Assembly (NCBI GenBank): GCA_964563505.1
Contig: CAZLXW010000002.1
Coordinates: 1-64,000 of the forward strand
Origin: UBA1351 sp964563505
Lineage (GTDB): Bacteria; Bacillota; Clostridia; Lachnospirales; Vallitaleaceae
Direction: 5' to 3'
DNA length: 64,000 nucleotides
Part shown: positions 52,976-62,673 of the stretch, one piece after another
Position numbering within the stretch: the first letter of the stretch is position 1
How the letters are laid out: each line of letters starts with the position of its first letter
The notes under the pieces: model-generated
Seen by the model: only the letters and a program-made list of their open reading frames with translations
The model's database searches: none
Told to the model about the DNA's origin: nothing
Position numbers and translations under genes: made by a program

Positions 52976-53647
52976 TTAAAGAACTCCTTTTGCTTTTAAG
53001 GCATCTCTTAATGCTTTTGCTCCAAACCTTGGACTGGATAAAACCTTCATATCACATTCTTGCGCAATATATTCTTCACAATAGGCCATTGACCCTTGGG
53101 CAAACAATAGAACATCGACTTGGTCTTTTATCCCATTGGCTTTATCCAACATTTTCGCTTTGAAGCTTGTTTGATCCAGGCCAAAAGCGCCTTCAATCAA
53201 GCCATCTATTAATTCTATATCCTTACCTATTTCTCTCGCAACCCGGCATAGTGTATTTTTTGTCGGATTAAGCGTTGACGAAAGCGTGGCCATAACGCCA
53301 ACCCGCTTTCCGCTTCGGACCGCCTCCCGGCACATTTCTTCGTCAACTCGAACAATAGGAACCCCTATGTATTTTGAAAGTTCTTGTGCAGCATCGGCGA
53401 CTTCTCCCACAGAAGAACAAAGATTTATAATTGCTTCTGCATCCTCTTGTACCGCTTGCATATAAATGTTTATGAGTCTGGCGGCTGCTTTTGCGGGAAC
53501 CTTTCCTGCATCAATCGCATCCTTTAATATGGAAGCGTCTTCATAGCTTATTAACTCAATATTCTCACCAATTTGCTTGCGAATTTCTGTTTCAACCGTT
53601 TCAATAAGTTCAGGGGTTGTACTTGTGTATACTAAAGCTACTTTCAT
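52976..53647 (-). CDS. Asp/Glu racemase-fold protein lacking the second cysteine
   Basis: The 223-residue protein has the aspartate/glutamate/hydantoin racemase fold. The first catalytic cysteine is seen in IINLCSSVGEV near residue 76, but at the place of the second the sequence reads LLFAQGSMAY, with no Cys. A two-base racemase mechanism is thus unlikely; decarboxylase or isomerase relatives of this fold use one cysteine. It overlaps the upstream gene stop (ATGATGA), and the start at 53647 gives the better spacing from GGAG. Neighbouring genes suggest a substrate derived from a sugar acid. Confidence 0.7.
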   Translation of the reverse strand: MKVALVYTSTTPELIETVETEIRKQIGENIELISYEDASILKDAIDAGKVPAKAAARLINIYMQAVQEDAEAIINLCSSVGEVADAAQELSKYIGVPIVRVDEEMCREAVRSGKRVGVMATLSSTLNPTKNTLCRVAREIGKDIELIDGLIEGAFGLDQTSFKAKMLDKANGIKDQVDVLLFAQGSMAYCEEYIAQECDMKVLSSPRFGAKALRDALKAKGVL

Positions 53648-56600
53648 CATTGACTCCTTTCTTTACTGATACCAAACGAGACAAAATTATATTGGTCTGT
53701 CCAGTAGTTTTTGTCACGATCAAAAATTTCTGTTGCATCGGCTTCCGATTTCCGCTCGACCCAGCTCCATCTTCCGGTAAAGCTTTCCGGTCCGACATTA
53801 TAGCATTCACCGTGAATATGATGATGAGGACCAAAAAGATTACGATTAGAGGCATACAATTTAAGTTCGAGTTTATTCTTGCCCTCGTGTATATAGTCAG
53901 TAACATTGATTTGGTATGGTGCCCAGTAAGATTTTTTGACCAATTGACCATTCATATAGACATGAATCATTGGCGCTCGTTGACCGGATAAATCAAGCAT
54001 ATACTGGCATGACTCTTCTTTTTCTATTTCAAGATCTTGTTCTAGTGTCATGGTTCCAGCAAAAAACAGAAGTCCTTCTTGGGTCAATTTAAATACATTC
54101 ATCGTTGACGGTAGCTGACCAATATAAAAAGGACCGGAGGTGGTCAACACATGGCGTTGACCTTCGATAAAGTCATCCTCACTAAACACACCAAAATCAC
54201 CCACTAAATATATATTTTCCAATTCAACATCATAGGTAATTTTATTTTTTTCTGTTTCATAGACACCTTCACCATAAAGAACATCATAGACTTTTTGTGG
54301 CTGTTTAAACTGTGTTGATAATTGGATGGTGTTTTTTCCTTGGCATAAATAGGGGTTTATCTGCATTTTTCTGAACGAAGTATCTTTCCAGTATCCCTGG
54401 TCCTGGACTTGAATAGCCATTTCATTAATACTGATGTCATATTTTATAATATCTTCAACAACCAATTCAATGGATTGAATCGCTTGGATTTGTGTACGAA
54501 TATCCACTTCAAAGAACATATCAATCTGGCATGGTCCTTGTAAATCCATCAGTTTTTTCTGCAGTGCTATGACGGATATTGGTCCTTCTATTTGGCCTCC
54601 ATCAATGCGATAGCGACACATATCTAGTGTCAGGGCATTATTGTCGATTTGAGTCAACGTCCATTCCGACTGAAATTCAATCACGTTCTGACGTGTGTTT
54701 TGAGCCTGGCATAAAATGACCTTTGACTGCATGGGATAAAACACTTCCTTAAATTGGGTACATCCGTCCTGAACTTGGGTATGTATTGATGTATGTAGCC
54801 CTGAATTCATATCCAGTTCAACAAGGTTTACTTCCTGATCATACAAGGTAATCTGTGCTGGATATGTTTTTTCCTTACTTAGATTCATCATATAAAGAAG
54901 TAGCCCTTCCTTGCTCTGACGAATTTGGTAATGTATATCTGATATTTGCTCATTGCTATTTTCAATGGAAATATGTACAGTCCCATTTGTTAACATCGCT
55001 TCACGAATTGTGTCAAGCTCAATATAGATTAGCTTCTGCTTCAAAGCCTCCAGCTTTTCTGAAGCTCCATTGGTAAACTCGAGCTCACGCCCCATCGAAT
55101 AAACCCTACCACCATTTTTTATAAAGCTTTCCAGTAACTTCAGCGTTTCTCGATCAATTGAATACATTAAGGGAAGAATAACCGTCTTATAGGCCACTTT
55201 GCCTACACGCAATTTTTTCCCCTCCACCTTGCCATGTTTTGCAAGAATCGTTTCGTCACCTAAATGATAGCTGATATGCTTTTCCGATAAGCGTGTACAT
55301 ACTTGTGTCAATTGATCATCTAATCGACGTATTTTTGATGTTCGTGTTCCGTCATAGGCAATATACCCGCTTCGCATAGGGTGTAACAAAAGAGCATCTG
55401 CCATCTGTTCTCCCTCAGACAAAATAATATTTAACCGTCCTAAATAATCATTAAAAACTTTATATTCTTCCCACCATGTTTGTTGTAGAAAAAGTGACGG
55501 CGGATAGTCCCGTTTTCTTACGCCACGAATCGTATATCCCTCTAAATGCTGGCAAATTCGATTAACGCCATTGACATACTGCCATTCCGCAATCCATTTG
55601 AGTTCTTCCAAAGACACATCCCAGCCACATAATGCAAAAGATTCCGATAAAACGGTTTTATTACCTAATTGCGCAGCAACAGAACCAACCTGTTTGGCAA
55701 TCACCGGTGAAGCAATGGGACGCCGTAGCCAGTCAATCCCAGGTATATGCATATATTCATAAAAGGGCATTACCCCGGCGGTGCTTGTCATTTGACTAAA
55801 GATACTTTCCTCCATCATCAAATGTCCCGTTAGTTTGACCTTATGTTCTTCACACCAGTTATAAAGGGTTTCCATATAAGAATGGACAAATAAATCATTG
55901 ACAGTTACCCAAAAATCATACCGGTGTTTGGCATAATTTTCTGTATCTAAAAAAAGCGCTGGCAAAAAATCAATGATATCATAGCCATATTTTTTTAAAA
56001 AAGCTGGTGGCAAAGAGTCTGACCATGCCAAATCTCCAAAACGGTCACAGGATAATCGTGGTTCATCTGTGAAAAAGCCTTTAACCGTTTTTCCGAATTT
56101 GTCCCCAAAACGCTTATAATATTCATCATGGGTTGTTTGAGTAAAAGCTTCTATGGCTTCTTTATTTAATGTATCCACATAATATGGGTTGTTTTTTTTG
56201 ATGACAAGGCAGAGTTCTTCCTCTGACTCAAGAGATAGATCATCCGAATCAACTCTTGAAAACACATTTTCTGACGCCTTATATTTATATATGCCTATAA
56301 TGTTTTTTCCATGGGCAGCAAGAAGCTCTTGTATGTCTTCTACTGATTTCACTCGATGCATTTGCATATATTTTGCATGAAAGGCCTCCGATATAGCAGG
56401 TACTCGGCCACCGGCAAATCCACTAGGCCAACCTTCTTCATCATATATCCACGCCTCCATATTCAGCTCTTGGGCTTTTTCGATTCCCGCTTCAATACAT
56501 TTATACCATTCTTCACTGAGATACTCTGTTCGAAGTCCTGATCTTGCATGCATAAAAAAACCACCAAGACCTTGCTCATGCATTTGACTGATTTGGCGTT

Positions 56601-56706
56601 GAACTTCAGTGGGTTCTAGTTCATCATTCCATGACCAAAAGGGTAAAGGCCTGTTTGATGCCATAGGTTGACTTATTTTATTGACTAATTTATTTTCAGA
56701 ACGCAT
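53647..56706 (-). CDS. large glycoside hydrolase, GH106-like
   Basis: The 1019-residue protein begins with NRPLPFWSWNDELEPTEVQRQI, a hallmark of GH106-type rhamnosidase relatives, followed by a TIM-barrel region with GGFFMHARSGL, YDEEGWPSG, GFFTDEPRLS near residue 215, TVLSESFALCGWD near 350 and YVNGVNRICQHL near 380. The C-terminal half is beta-rich with a galactose-binding-like domain near 900. There is no signal peptide, so it acts in the cytoplasm on imported glycosides. An alpha-L-rhamnosidase or uronide-cleaving role is possible; the substrate is not readable. The start follows AGGAGG. Confidence 0.75.
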   Translation of the reverse strand: MRSENKLVNKISQPMASNRPLPFWSWNDELEPTEVQRQISQMHEQGLGGFFMHARSGLRTEYLSEEWYKCIEAGIEKAQELNMEAWIYDEEGWPSGFAGGRVPAISEAFHAKYMQMHRVKSVEDIQELLAAHGKNIIGIYKYKASENVFSRVDSDDLSLESEEELCLVIKKNNPYYVDTLNKEAIEAFTQTTHDEYYKRFGDKFGKTVKGFFTDEPRLSCDRFGDLAWSDSLPPAFLKKYGYDIIDFLPALFLDTENYAKHRYDFWVTVNDLFVHSYMETLYNWCEEHKVKLTGHLMMEESIFSQMTSTAGVMPFYEYMHIPGIDWLRRPIASPVIAKQVGSVAAQLGNKTVLSESFALCGWDVSLEELKWIAEWQYVNGVNRICQHLEGYTIRGVRKRDYPPSLFLQQTWWEEYKVFNDYLGRLNIILSEGEQMADALLLHPMRSGYIAYDGTRTSKIRRLDDQLTQVCTRLSEKHISYHLGDETILAKHGKVEGKKLRVGKVAYKTVILPLMYSIDRETLKLLESFIKNGGRVYSMGRELEFTNGASEKLEALKQKLIYIELDTIREAMLTNGTVHISIENSNEQISDIHYQIRQSKEGLLLYMMNLSKEKTYPAQITLYDQEVNLVELDMNSGLHTSIHTQVQDGCTQFKEVFYPMQSKVILCQAQNTRQNVIEFQSEWTLTQIDNNALTLDMCRYRIDGGQIEGPISVIALQKKLMDLQGPCQIDMFFEVDIRTQIQAIQSIELVVEDIIKYDISINEMAIQVQDQGYWKDTSFRKMQINPYLCQGKNTIQLSTQFKQPQKVYDVLYGEGVYETEKNKITYDVELENIYLVGDFGVFSEDDFIEGQRHVLTTSGPFYIGQLPSTMNVFKLTQEGLLFFAGTMTLEQDLEIEKEESCQYMLDLSGQRAPMIHVYMNGQLVKKSYWAPYQINVTDYIHEGKNKLELKLYASNRNLFGPHHHIHGECYNVGPESFTGRWSWVERKSEADATEIFDRDKNYWTDQYNFVSFGISKERSQ

Positions 56707-56730
56707 ATTATCCTCCTCTTTATGCCGACT

Positions 56731-57789
56731 TTACACTTCTTTTCTTGCACCTTTATATTCACTGGGGGTTTTTCCTTCATAGCGCTTAAACAATTCACAA
56801 AAATATCTGTAATTGCTATAACCTACAGCCTGGCTAACATAAGCGACTTTTTCACCTCGCAGCAAAAGCTCTTTCGCTTGTTTGATTCTAAACTGCGTTA
56901 AATATTTTATAAAACTGGTTCCAACTTCTTCTTTAAATAATAGACTTAAATAACTTGGTGTTACTTTGGCCATATCGGCCAATTCATTCAAACCAAAATC
57001 TTTCGAATAATTTTCCGAGATATAATCCAACGCCTTAATAATTGTCTGATTCTGACTGCCCGTTTGCAAAACTTTAATTTTCTTGATCATACTATCTGAT
57101 ATAGTCAGGATATAATGATTTACTTCTTCCACGGAATGTATTAACTCCAGATTTTTATAGGATGGGAAATGCTTATCTACTTCATAGGCTGCATGTCCGT
57201 CAAAAAACACGCCCAAAAGACTACAGATTAGTTTGTAGCTTTCAGACTTATATGTTTCAAGGTCTGGATATAGCGCTCGTAATATTTCAAGAGCCTTAGT
57301 TATATTTTCCTCAAAACCTTCTGACTGATTATTTTGTACACTTTTGGTCAATACTTCGGTTAGGTGGTGAAGGGCCTCTAGTTGCTGAGCATCCTTTTCA
57401 GCTATATTTTTCTCTTCTTGAATTTGGCTCTCTACTTTTTTTAATATAGTGTTGATTTTATCTTTAGTAATCGGTTTATCAATATATCCTACAACGCCAA
57501 GATTTAAGGCAGTTCTTGCATATTCAAACTCCTGAAATCCACTGATGACAATAAAGATAGCATCTGGTACAATAGCCTTTGCGCTATCAATCATTTGAAG
57601 GCCATCCATTCCCGGCATACGGATATCTGTCATAATGACATCGGGTTGAACTTCTTTAATAACATCCAAGGCAGATATACCATCATAGGCAACACCAACA
57701 ACTTCATAGTTCAAATGCATTTTTTTTAGTATGGCTTTAACACCTTCAACAACGACAAATTCATCATCAAATACTGCCAGTCGAATCAT
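56731..57789 (-). CDS. AraC-type response regulator (YesN-like)
   Basis: The 352-residue regulator has a receiver domain (VFDDEFVVVEG, phospho-accepting Asp in VIMTDIRMPGMDG, Lys in GYIDKPI) and a C-terminal AraC HTH (SYLSLLFKEEVGTSFIKYL and GYSNYRYFCELFKRYEGKTPSEY). It is shorter than the 42329 regulator because the linker is smaller. It overlaps the end of the kinase gene by 23 bases with GAGGAGG inside that gene, so the two are translationally coupled. It probably activates this glycoside-catabolism operon. Confidence 0.92.
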   Translation of the reverse strand: MIRLAVFDDEFVVVEGVKAILKKMHLNYEVVGVAYDGISALDVIKEVQPDVIMTDIRMPGMDGLQMIDSAKAIVPDAIFIVISGFQEFEYARTALNLGVVGYIDKPITKDKINTILKKVESQIQEEKNIAEKDAQQLEALHHLTEVLTKSVQNNQSEGFEENITKALEILRALYPDLETYKSESYKLICSLLGVFFDGHAAYEVDKHFPSYKNLELIHSVEEVNHYILTISDSMIKKIKVLQTGSQNQTIIKALDYISENYSKDFGLNELADMAKVTPSYLSLLFKEEVGTSFIKYLTQFRIKQAKELLLRGEKVAYVSQAVGYSNYRYFCELFKRYEGKTPSEYKGARKEV

Positions 57790-59539
57790 TTTCTGCCTCC
57801 TCATATTGCTTATTTTGAAGCGGAATAATGACATCTACTTCTGTTCCGACACCGACTTCTGTTTTAATTTCCACTCCGTATTCTTCACCATAGCATAAGC
57901 GAATTCTTTCTCTTACGTTTTGAATTCCATAGCCTTTTTTTATACGTTCTATATCATCAATTCCCACGCCATTATCAGCGATTCTAAAACACATCTGATT
58001 GCCTTCACAAAGACGCCCTTCAATTCTCACATAACCCGGTCCCAGTTTCTTTTCAAGTCCATGCTGGATTGCATTTTCAACAAAGGGCTGTAAGATAAGT
58101 TTAATCATATATCCGGAATATAAGGCTTCATCAATATCAATCTGCAAGTCAAACCGTTCATTAAAACGATAGTTTTGAATGGCCATATACTCTTTTATAT
58201 GACGGATTTCATCCGATACTTTAATCATCGTCTTGCCTTTATTTAAGCTCAGTTTAAATATATTCGACAGCGATTCCACCATAGCGGCAATTTTTTCGTT
58301 ATCTTCGATTATGGCCATACAATATAAGGAATCTAAAGTGTTATATAAGAAATGGGGATTGATTTGAGCTTGAAGCAATAATAATTCGGACTCTCTTTCA
58401 TGAATTTGGGCATTTAAAAGTCTTTCCCGAAGTTCAAGATTATTATTGACCATACGTTTAAATTTATTACCCAGGATCCCGATTTCACTTTCGTCAAATT
58501 CCTCCTGAATATCCCGGTTTCCGTCGCCCACTTCTTCAATAACTGCTTCCAACTGATTCAATGGGCGATTAATGTGACTAGCGATTTTACTAGCAATAAA
58601 TATACTCATTAATATCAGGACGGATAAAACCGATAAAATCATTGCACCGGTATACATACTGTCTTTTTCAAGATCTTGTTTATCAATTACATTAATAAGT
58701 TTCCATCCGGTAATACGATTATCTGCCGTACTGAATAGATATGTCGAATTCTCGTATCCAGTATTCAAAAAAGCACCTTCGATAGATTTTTTGCGTTCTT
58801 GACTCCCATTATTAAAGACAATGGTCTGTTCTCCTGAAGGGTTAACAACCATAGAACTCACCGAAACATAACGTTCTATCCCATTACCAAAAGCCTTTTC
58901 AAAAATATTATGTCGAAGACTAATGACCATATAACCGACAAAATCACCTGAAAAAGGTTCGATTAGTTTTTTTGTCATGCAAAAATAGGGCTTATTCTCA
59001 CCTAACAACACATCATAACTATAAAAACGCTCCTTGCCTTCAAGTAAGTCTGTTTCCTTAACCCATTCTTCTTCCAAAATTTCCGTTTCACCATAATATT
59101 TCTGAAAATCACCACTTCGATTTCTTTTATAATAAAATTTCGCTTTTCCGTCGCTACTAATAACAGAAATTCCTTCGATTTCAGTATACAATCCTGCCAA
59201 TTCAACTAGAGCTCTTGATACTTGTAAATCATCAATACTTGAAAAAAGTTTACCGTCATAATTGTCCGGTGCCGATTTTAACACATCCATAATTCGTTGA
59301 TCTAACAAGGCGTTTCGTACTGCATCAATAATATTATCCAACTGTATATCCACAATATTTGAGGACACTTCTAAATTATATGTATATGCCTCCTTGTAAT
59401 TTCTTTCAATAATATACTTTGAAATATTAAAAGCAACAATTCCAAGAATAAATGAAGATAATATAGCAATAACTATCATTGCATATAAAATTTGTTGTCG
59501 GATTTTCAGTTTTTTGAAATACATTTTTAGCCTAACCAT
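57767..59539 (-). CDS. YesM-type sensor histidine kinase
   Basis: The 590-residue membrane kinase has two membrane segments (about 20-42 and near 295-318), an extracellular sensing part, a HAMP segment and a kinase core with QINPHFLYNTLDSLY and LQPFVENAIQHGLEKK, DNGVGID, GYGIQNVRERI. It partners the AraC-type regulator encoded next. The start at 59539 has an AAGG close by; a Met five residues later is an alternative. It shares only family-level likeness with the 43860 kinase, so the two loci sense different ligands. Confidence 0.9.
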   Translation of the reverse strand: MVRLKMYFKKLKIRQQILYAMIVIAILSSFILGIVAFNISKYIIERNYKEAYTYNLEVSSNIVDIQLDNIIDAVRNALLDQRIMDVLKSAPDNYDGKLFSSIDDLQVSRALVELAGLYTEIEGISVISSDGKAKFYYKRNRSGDFQKYYGETEILEEEWVKETDLLEGKERFYSYDVLLGENKPYFCMTKKLIEPFSGDFVGYMVISLRHNIFEKAFGNGIERYVSVSSMVVNPSGEQTIVFNNGSQERKKSIEGAFLNTGYENSTYLFSTADNRITGWKLINVIDKQDLEKDSMYTGAMILSVLSVLILMSIFIASKIASHINRPLNQLEAVIEEVGDGNRDIQEEFDESEIGILGNKFKRMVNNNLELRERLLNAQIHERESELLLLQAQINPHFLYNTLDSLYCMAIIEDNEKIAAMVESLSNIFKLSLNKGKTMIKVSDEIRHIKEYMAIQNYRFNERFDLQIDIDEALYSGYMIKLILQPFVENAIQHGLEKKLGPGYVRIEGRLCEGNQMCFRIADNGVGIDDIERIKKGYGIQNVRERIRLCYGEEYGVEIKTEVGVGTEVDVIIPLQNKQYEEAENDSTGSI

Positions 59540-59596
59540 TACCTTAAACAGTCTCCAATCTTCATAATATGTTCTAAGGTATATTGTAACACGGTC

Positions 59597-60874
59597 TTAT
59601 TCTAAAGTCATCGCATCAAAAAAGTCGATTTTTTTCTCAGCTAGATCATCAATCATGTTTAATCCTAGAATATTCCAATTAATAAAACCGCCATTCATAA
59701 TGGGTTGACCTGTATATGGATCGTAATATTCATGCAGGTCTCCGGTCCTGGCGAGATCTTCTTCAAGTAATTTAATGGTTCGCTTGGCCAAGGACAAAGC
59801 TTCATTGTGGAAGCCATAATCTAATAATCCCTTAAATACAGCATAATTTGCAACGAGCCAAATGGGTCCTAGCCAGTTTGAGGGATTGTTGGTTACACTT
59901 AGATCAAACATTTTCTCATCTTTTGCCAAGGTTGTAATTCCATAAGGACTCCAAAAAGTTTGTTCATCTTCCGCGTGGTCCTTCAGTGATTTAGCTTGCT
60001 CTTGACTTGCAACGCCTGCTAAAAGAGGAAGAAAGCCTGACCATACGCGAATTTTAATCGGGAGTGTTTTCCAGAAGACACCTAGTCCTTGATGAATCCA
60101 CTCAAATGGTCGTGTTTTTATATCAACATCAACAGAATAATAAAATGCATCACGCACATCCCAACATTCCTCATTAATCACCTTTGCTAAATCATTTTTT
60201 TTCTTTTTAAAGGTATCCGCTTTTATTTGACCATCACCCAACATCACCAATATTTTAATCATGGCTTCGAACTCCATAACCATAAAACTATTTAAATAAA
60301 TATTTGCCGTTGAAAATCCCGGACGTCCAAATGTAGCGGGATCATTGTCCATGCCAATCATGATGTCATCTGCCCATACATACAGTCCTTTATCTTCAAA
60401 ATAGTAATTTTTTTCATAACAGGCAAAATATTTTTCAAGTTGAGAAATATATGGATGAATCCATGTGTAGTCACCTGTAAAGTCACTGATTAGGACAATT
60501 TGCTGGCACAAGAAGGGTTTATGCATATTCATCAGCTTGCCTTCTTTATGCTTCATATTTAAATAAGGTTCCGGCCAATCGGCCACTTCAATCATCATGG
60601 GGATATAGCCGTCTTCCAATTGATGGTCTAAAAAATTTAGCACATTTCCTTTACTATGTTTTTCAAGTTGTTCATTAAACGCGTCATCTTTATGATGTTT
60701 TGCAAAAGATATCAATCCATAAACCGACCAATAGGTATCCCAGTCCCATACATTCCCGTTATATACTGAGCCTGGATCAATAAAGGGATAACGAATGAAA
60801 CTTCGTGGCTGTTTAAAAATTTTATCCAAATTTTTCTCAATGAAATGATAAGTACGTAACTCTTTAATATGCAT
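59597..60874 (-). CDS. alpha/alpha-barrel glycosidase (trehalase/MGH1-like)
   Basis: The 425-residue cytoplasmic protein resembles the (alpha/alpha)6 barrel of GH37/GH63 and MGH1-like glycosidases. Visible are YNGNVWDWDTYWSVYGLISFA near residue 40, a central WADDIMIGMDNDPATFGRP near 165 with acidic residues, TNNPSNWLGPIWLVANYAVFKGL near 330 and HEYYDPYTGQP near 383. It has no signal peptide, so it cleaves imported sugars. Likely substrates include trehalose-like or mannosyl/glucosyl glycosides; the exact one is open. The start at 60874 follows GGAG. Confidence 0.8.
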   Translation of the reverse strand: MHIKELRTYHFIEKNLDKIFKQPRSFIRYPFIDPGSVYNGNVWDWDTYWSVYGLISFAKHHKDDAFNEQLEKHSKGNVLNFLDHQLEDGYIPMMIEVADWPEPYLNMKHKEGKLMNMHKPFLCQQIVLISDFTGDYTWIHPYISQLEKYFACYEKNYYFEDKGLYVWADDIMIGMDNDPATFGRPGFSTANIYLNSFMVMEFEAMIKILVMLGDGQIKADTFKKKKNDLAKVINEECWDVRDAFYYSVDVDIKTRPFEWIHQGLGVFWKTLPIKIRVWSGFLPLLAGVASQEQAKSLKDHAEDEQTFWSPYGITTLAKDEKMFDLSVTNNPSNWLGPIWLVANYAVFKGLLDYGFHNEALSLAKRTIKLLEEDLARTGDLHEYYDPYTGQPIMNGGFINWNILGLNMIDDLAEKKIDFFDAMTLE

Positions 60875-60887
60875 AGTTAACTCCATT

Positions 60888-61715
60888 CTAACCTTTGACT
60901 GCTCCGGATGTTAATCCTTCAATAACACGTCGGTTTAAAAGAATATAAATAAACAATAGTGGCATAACACTCATTGAAACGGAAGCGAATATAGCACCCC
61001 AGTTTTTGGCTCCAAACTCTGTTTCAAAGTATAACAAGCCTGTCTGAACAGTTTTAAGATTGGATGAACTAATGAAAGTCATTGAAAAAAGCAAATCATT
61101 CCATTTGAAGAAAAATTGCAGAACAAGAATCGTCATGACTGCATTTTTCATTAAAGGCATAACAATATGCCACATCAAACGGTAAATATCACAACCGTCA
61201 ATAACTGCTGCTTCTAATATTTCTCTTGGTAAAGAACGCATATAACTTGATACCAAGAAAAATGAGAGGGACAAGCCAAAGGCAATGTATACCAAAATCA
61301 ATCCGACCCGTGAATTCAACAAATTTGCCCTATTGTATATTTGAAATAACGGAATAAGTGCTGTTGCAATAGGAACCATGATTCCCATATCGAAAAATAT
61401 AGCCACTTTTTTACGCATTTTCCACCGCATTTTTGTGAGAACAAAACCAACGGTTACACTAAAATAAACGATAAAAAACAATGCGCCTAATGTTGCAACT
61501 AAACTATTAAAAAAATAAGTCGACATGTGCCCTCTTGTCCATGCATCAATATAGTTTTGAAAGTGAAAACTACTGTTGAGTGCATATGCCGGTTTAGATA
61601 CCCATTCATGTTGTTGTTTAAATGAGGCTGTTAACATCCAAAAAATAGGATATGCTTCGATAAGACACAAGATTAAAATTGTGATTTTTATAAGTACACT
61701 TTTTACTGTTTTCAT
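60888..61715 (-). CDS. sugar ABC transporter permease (MalG type)
   Basis: The 275-residue protein has six membrane segments and the EAA loop REILEAAVIDGCDIYRLMWHIVMPLMKNA near residue 165. It is the second permease of a CUT1 carbohydrate importer, together with the gene upstream. The C-terminus VIEGLTSGAVKG is typical of MalG-type proteins. The start at 61715 follows GGAGG. No ATPase is encoded here. Confidence 0.93.
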   Translation of the reverse strand: MKTVKSVLIKITILILCLIEAYPIFWMLTASFKQQHEWVSKPAYALNSSFHFQNYIDAWTRGHMSTYFFNSLVATLGALFFIVYFSVTVGFVLTKMRWKMRKKVAIFFDMGIMVPIATALIPLFQIYNRANLLNSRVGLILVYIAFGLSLSFFLVSSYMRSLPREILEAAVIDGCDIYRLMWHIVMPLMKNAVMTILVLQFFFKWNDLLFSMTFISSSNLKTVQTGLLYFETEFGAKNWGAIFASVSMSVMPLLFIYILLNRRVIEGLTSGAVKG

Positions 61716-61725
61716 CCTATCCTCC

Positions 61726-62604
61726 TTAATAGCTTTCATCAAAACTGCGAATTATTCGGGCACCCGTAAAACATAAAACAAAAACAAAAATTGCAATAAC
61801 ACTTCCATATCCCATATTGTTATATCCAAATGCAACATTGTACATATACATGGATAAAGATTTCGTTGCATTTCCGGGACCACCGCCTGTTAATGCTAAG
61901 GCTGATTCAAACATCTTCACTGTTCCTGTAAAACTAAACACAAGACATGTTAGGGTTACCGGTTTTAGCAAGGGCGCAAGAATATGGAAAAATAATTGAC
62001 GTCCACTACATCCGTCGATTTTTGCTGCTTCAATAATATCGCCCGGTATATCCAAGAGCGCTCCGTAAAAGATAATGGCATAAAAACCCATGGCGACCCA
62101 TATATCCATGGCTATCAAACAGTATAGCGCTGTCGATGCTTGACCAATCCAAGGCTGAACCCAACTTTCGAGTCCGATTGCTGATAATAAACTATTTAGC
62201 AAACCATAATTGGGCTGAATTTCATAAATTTTTGCAAATAAGTGCCCAACGGCTACCGTCGGTAAAACAACCGGGAAAAACACTAATGTTCGAACAAGAC
62301 TTTTGAATCGCTTTAACCAAAATTCAAACATCAATGCCAAGGCCAATCCTAATCCAACTTGACCTAACATAACGATGGCAATATACCGTACATTGACCCA
62401 TAAGGCAGCTTTAAAATTACTATCTATAAATAATTTTAAATAATTCGATATACCCACAAACTCCCATTTCAATCCCGGTGTCCCTGAATAAAATGAGTAA
62501 TAAAAGGACCACACAACAGGCAATGCGACTAATAACGAATAAAGAATAAGAGGTGGCAATATAAAAATTGCAATCGCTTTCTTGTTACTAAGAACTTTGT
62601 CCAT
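61726..62604 (-). CDS. sugar ABC transporter permease (MalF type)
   Basis: The 292-residue protein has six membrane segments and the EAA loop GDIIEAAKIDGCSGRQLFFHILAPLLKPV near residue 192. Its opening LPPLILYSLLVALPVVWSFYYSFY is typical of the MalF/UgpA group. It pairs with the next permease. The start at 62604 is preferred, with GGTG upstream; the transcript probably continues from the binding-protein gene. Confidence 0.92.
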   Translation of the reverse strand: MDKVLSNKKAIAIFILPPLILYSLLVALPVVWSFYYSFYSGTPGLKWEFVGISNYLKLFIDSNFKAALWVNVRYIAIVMLGQVGLGLALALMFEFWLKRFKSLVRTLVFFPVVLPTVAVGHLFAKIYEIQPNYGLLNSLLSAIGLESWVQPWIGQASTALYCLIAMDIWVAMGFYAIIFYGALLDIPGDIIEAAKIDGCSGRQLFFHILAPLLKPVTLTCLVFSFTGTVKMFESALALTGGGPGNATKSLSMYMYNVAFGYNNMGYGSVIAIFVFVLCFTGARIIRSFDESY

Positions 62605-62629
62605 CAATACACCAACTTTCTGTCATAAT

Positions 62630-62660
62630 AAAGGTGTCAATGAAGATCACTGACACCTTT
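62630..62660. repeat. perfect 10-bp hairpin after the binding-protein gene
   Basis: Arms aaaggtgtca (62630-62639) and tgacaccttt (62651-62660) lie 14 bases after the binding-protein stop. The tail is not a good T-run, so it probably stabilises the upstream mRNA end or acts as a weak attenuator that keeps binding protein above permease. Confidence 0.65.
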
Positions 62661-62673
62661 ACATCATTCATTG

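Noticed and set aside
52976..53650. Start of the racemase-fold protein at 53650
   Set aside because: Possible, but the ATG at 53647 has the better distance to the ribosome site; the difference is one residue.
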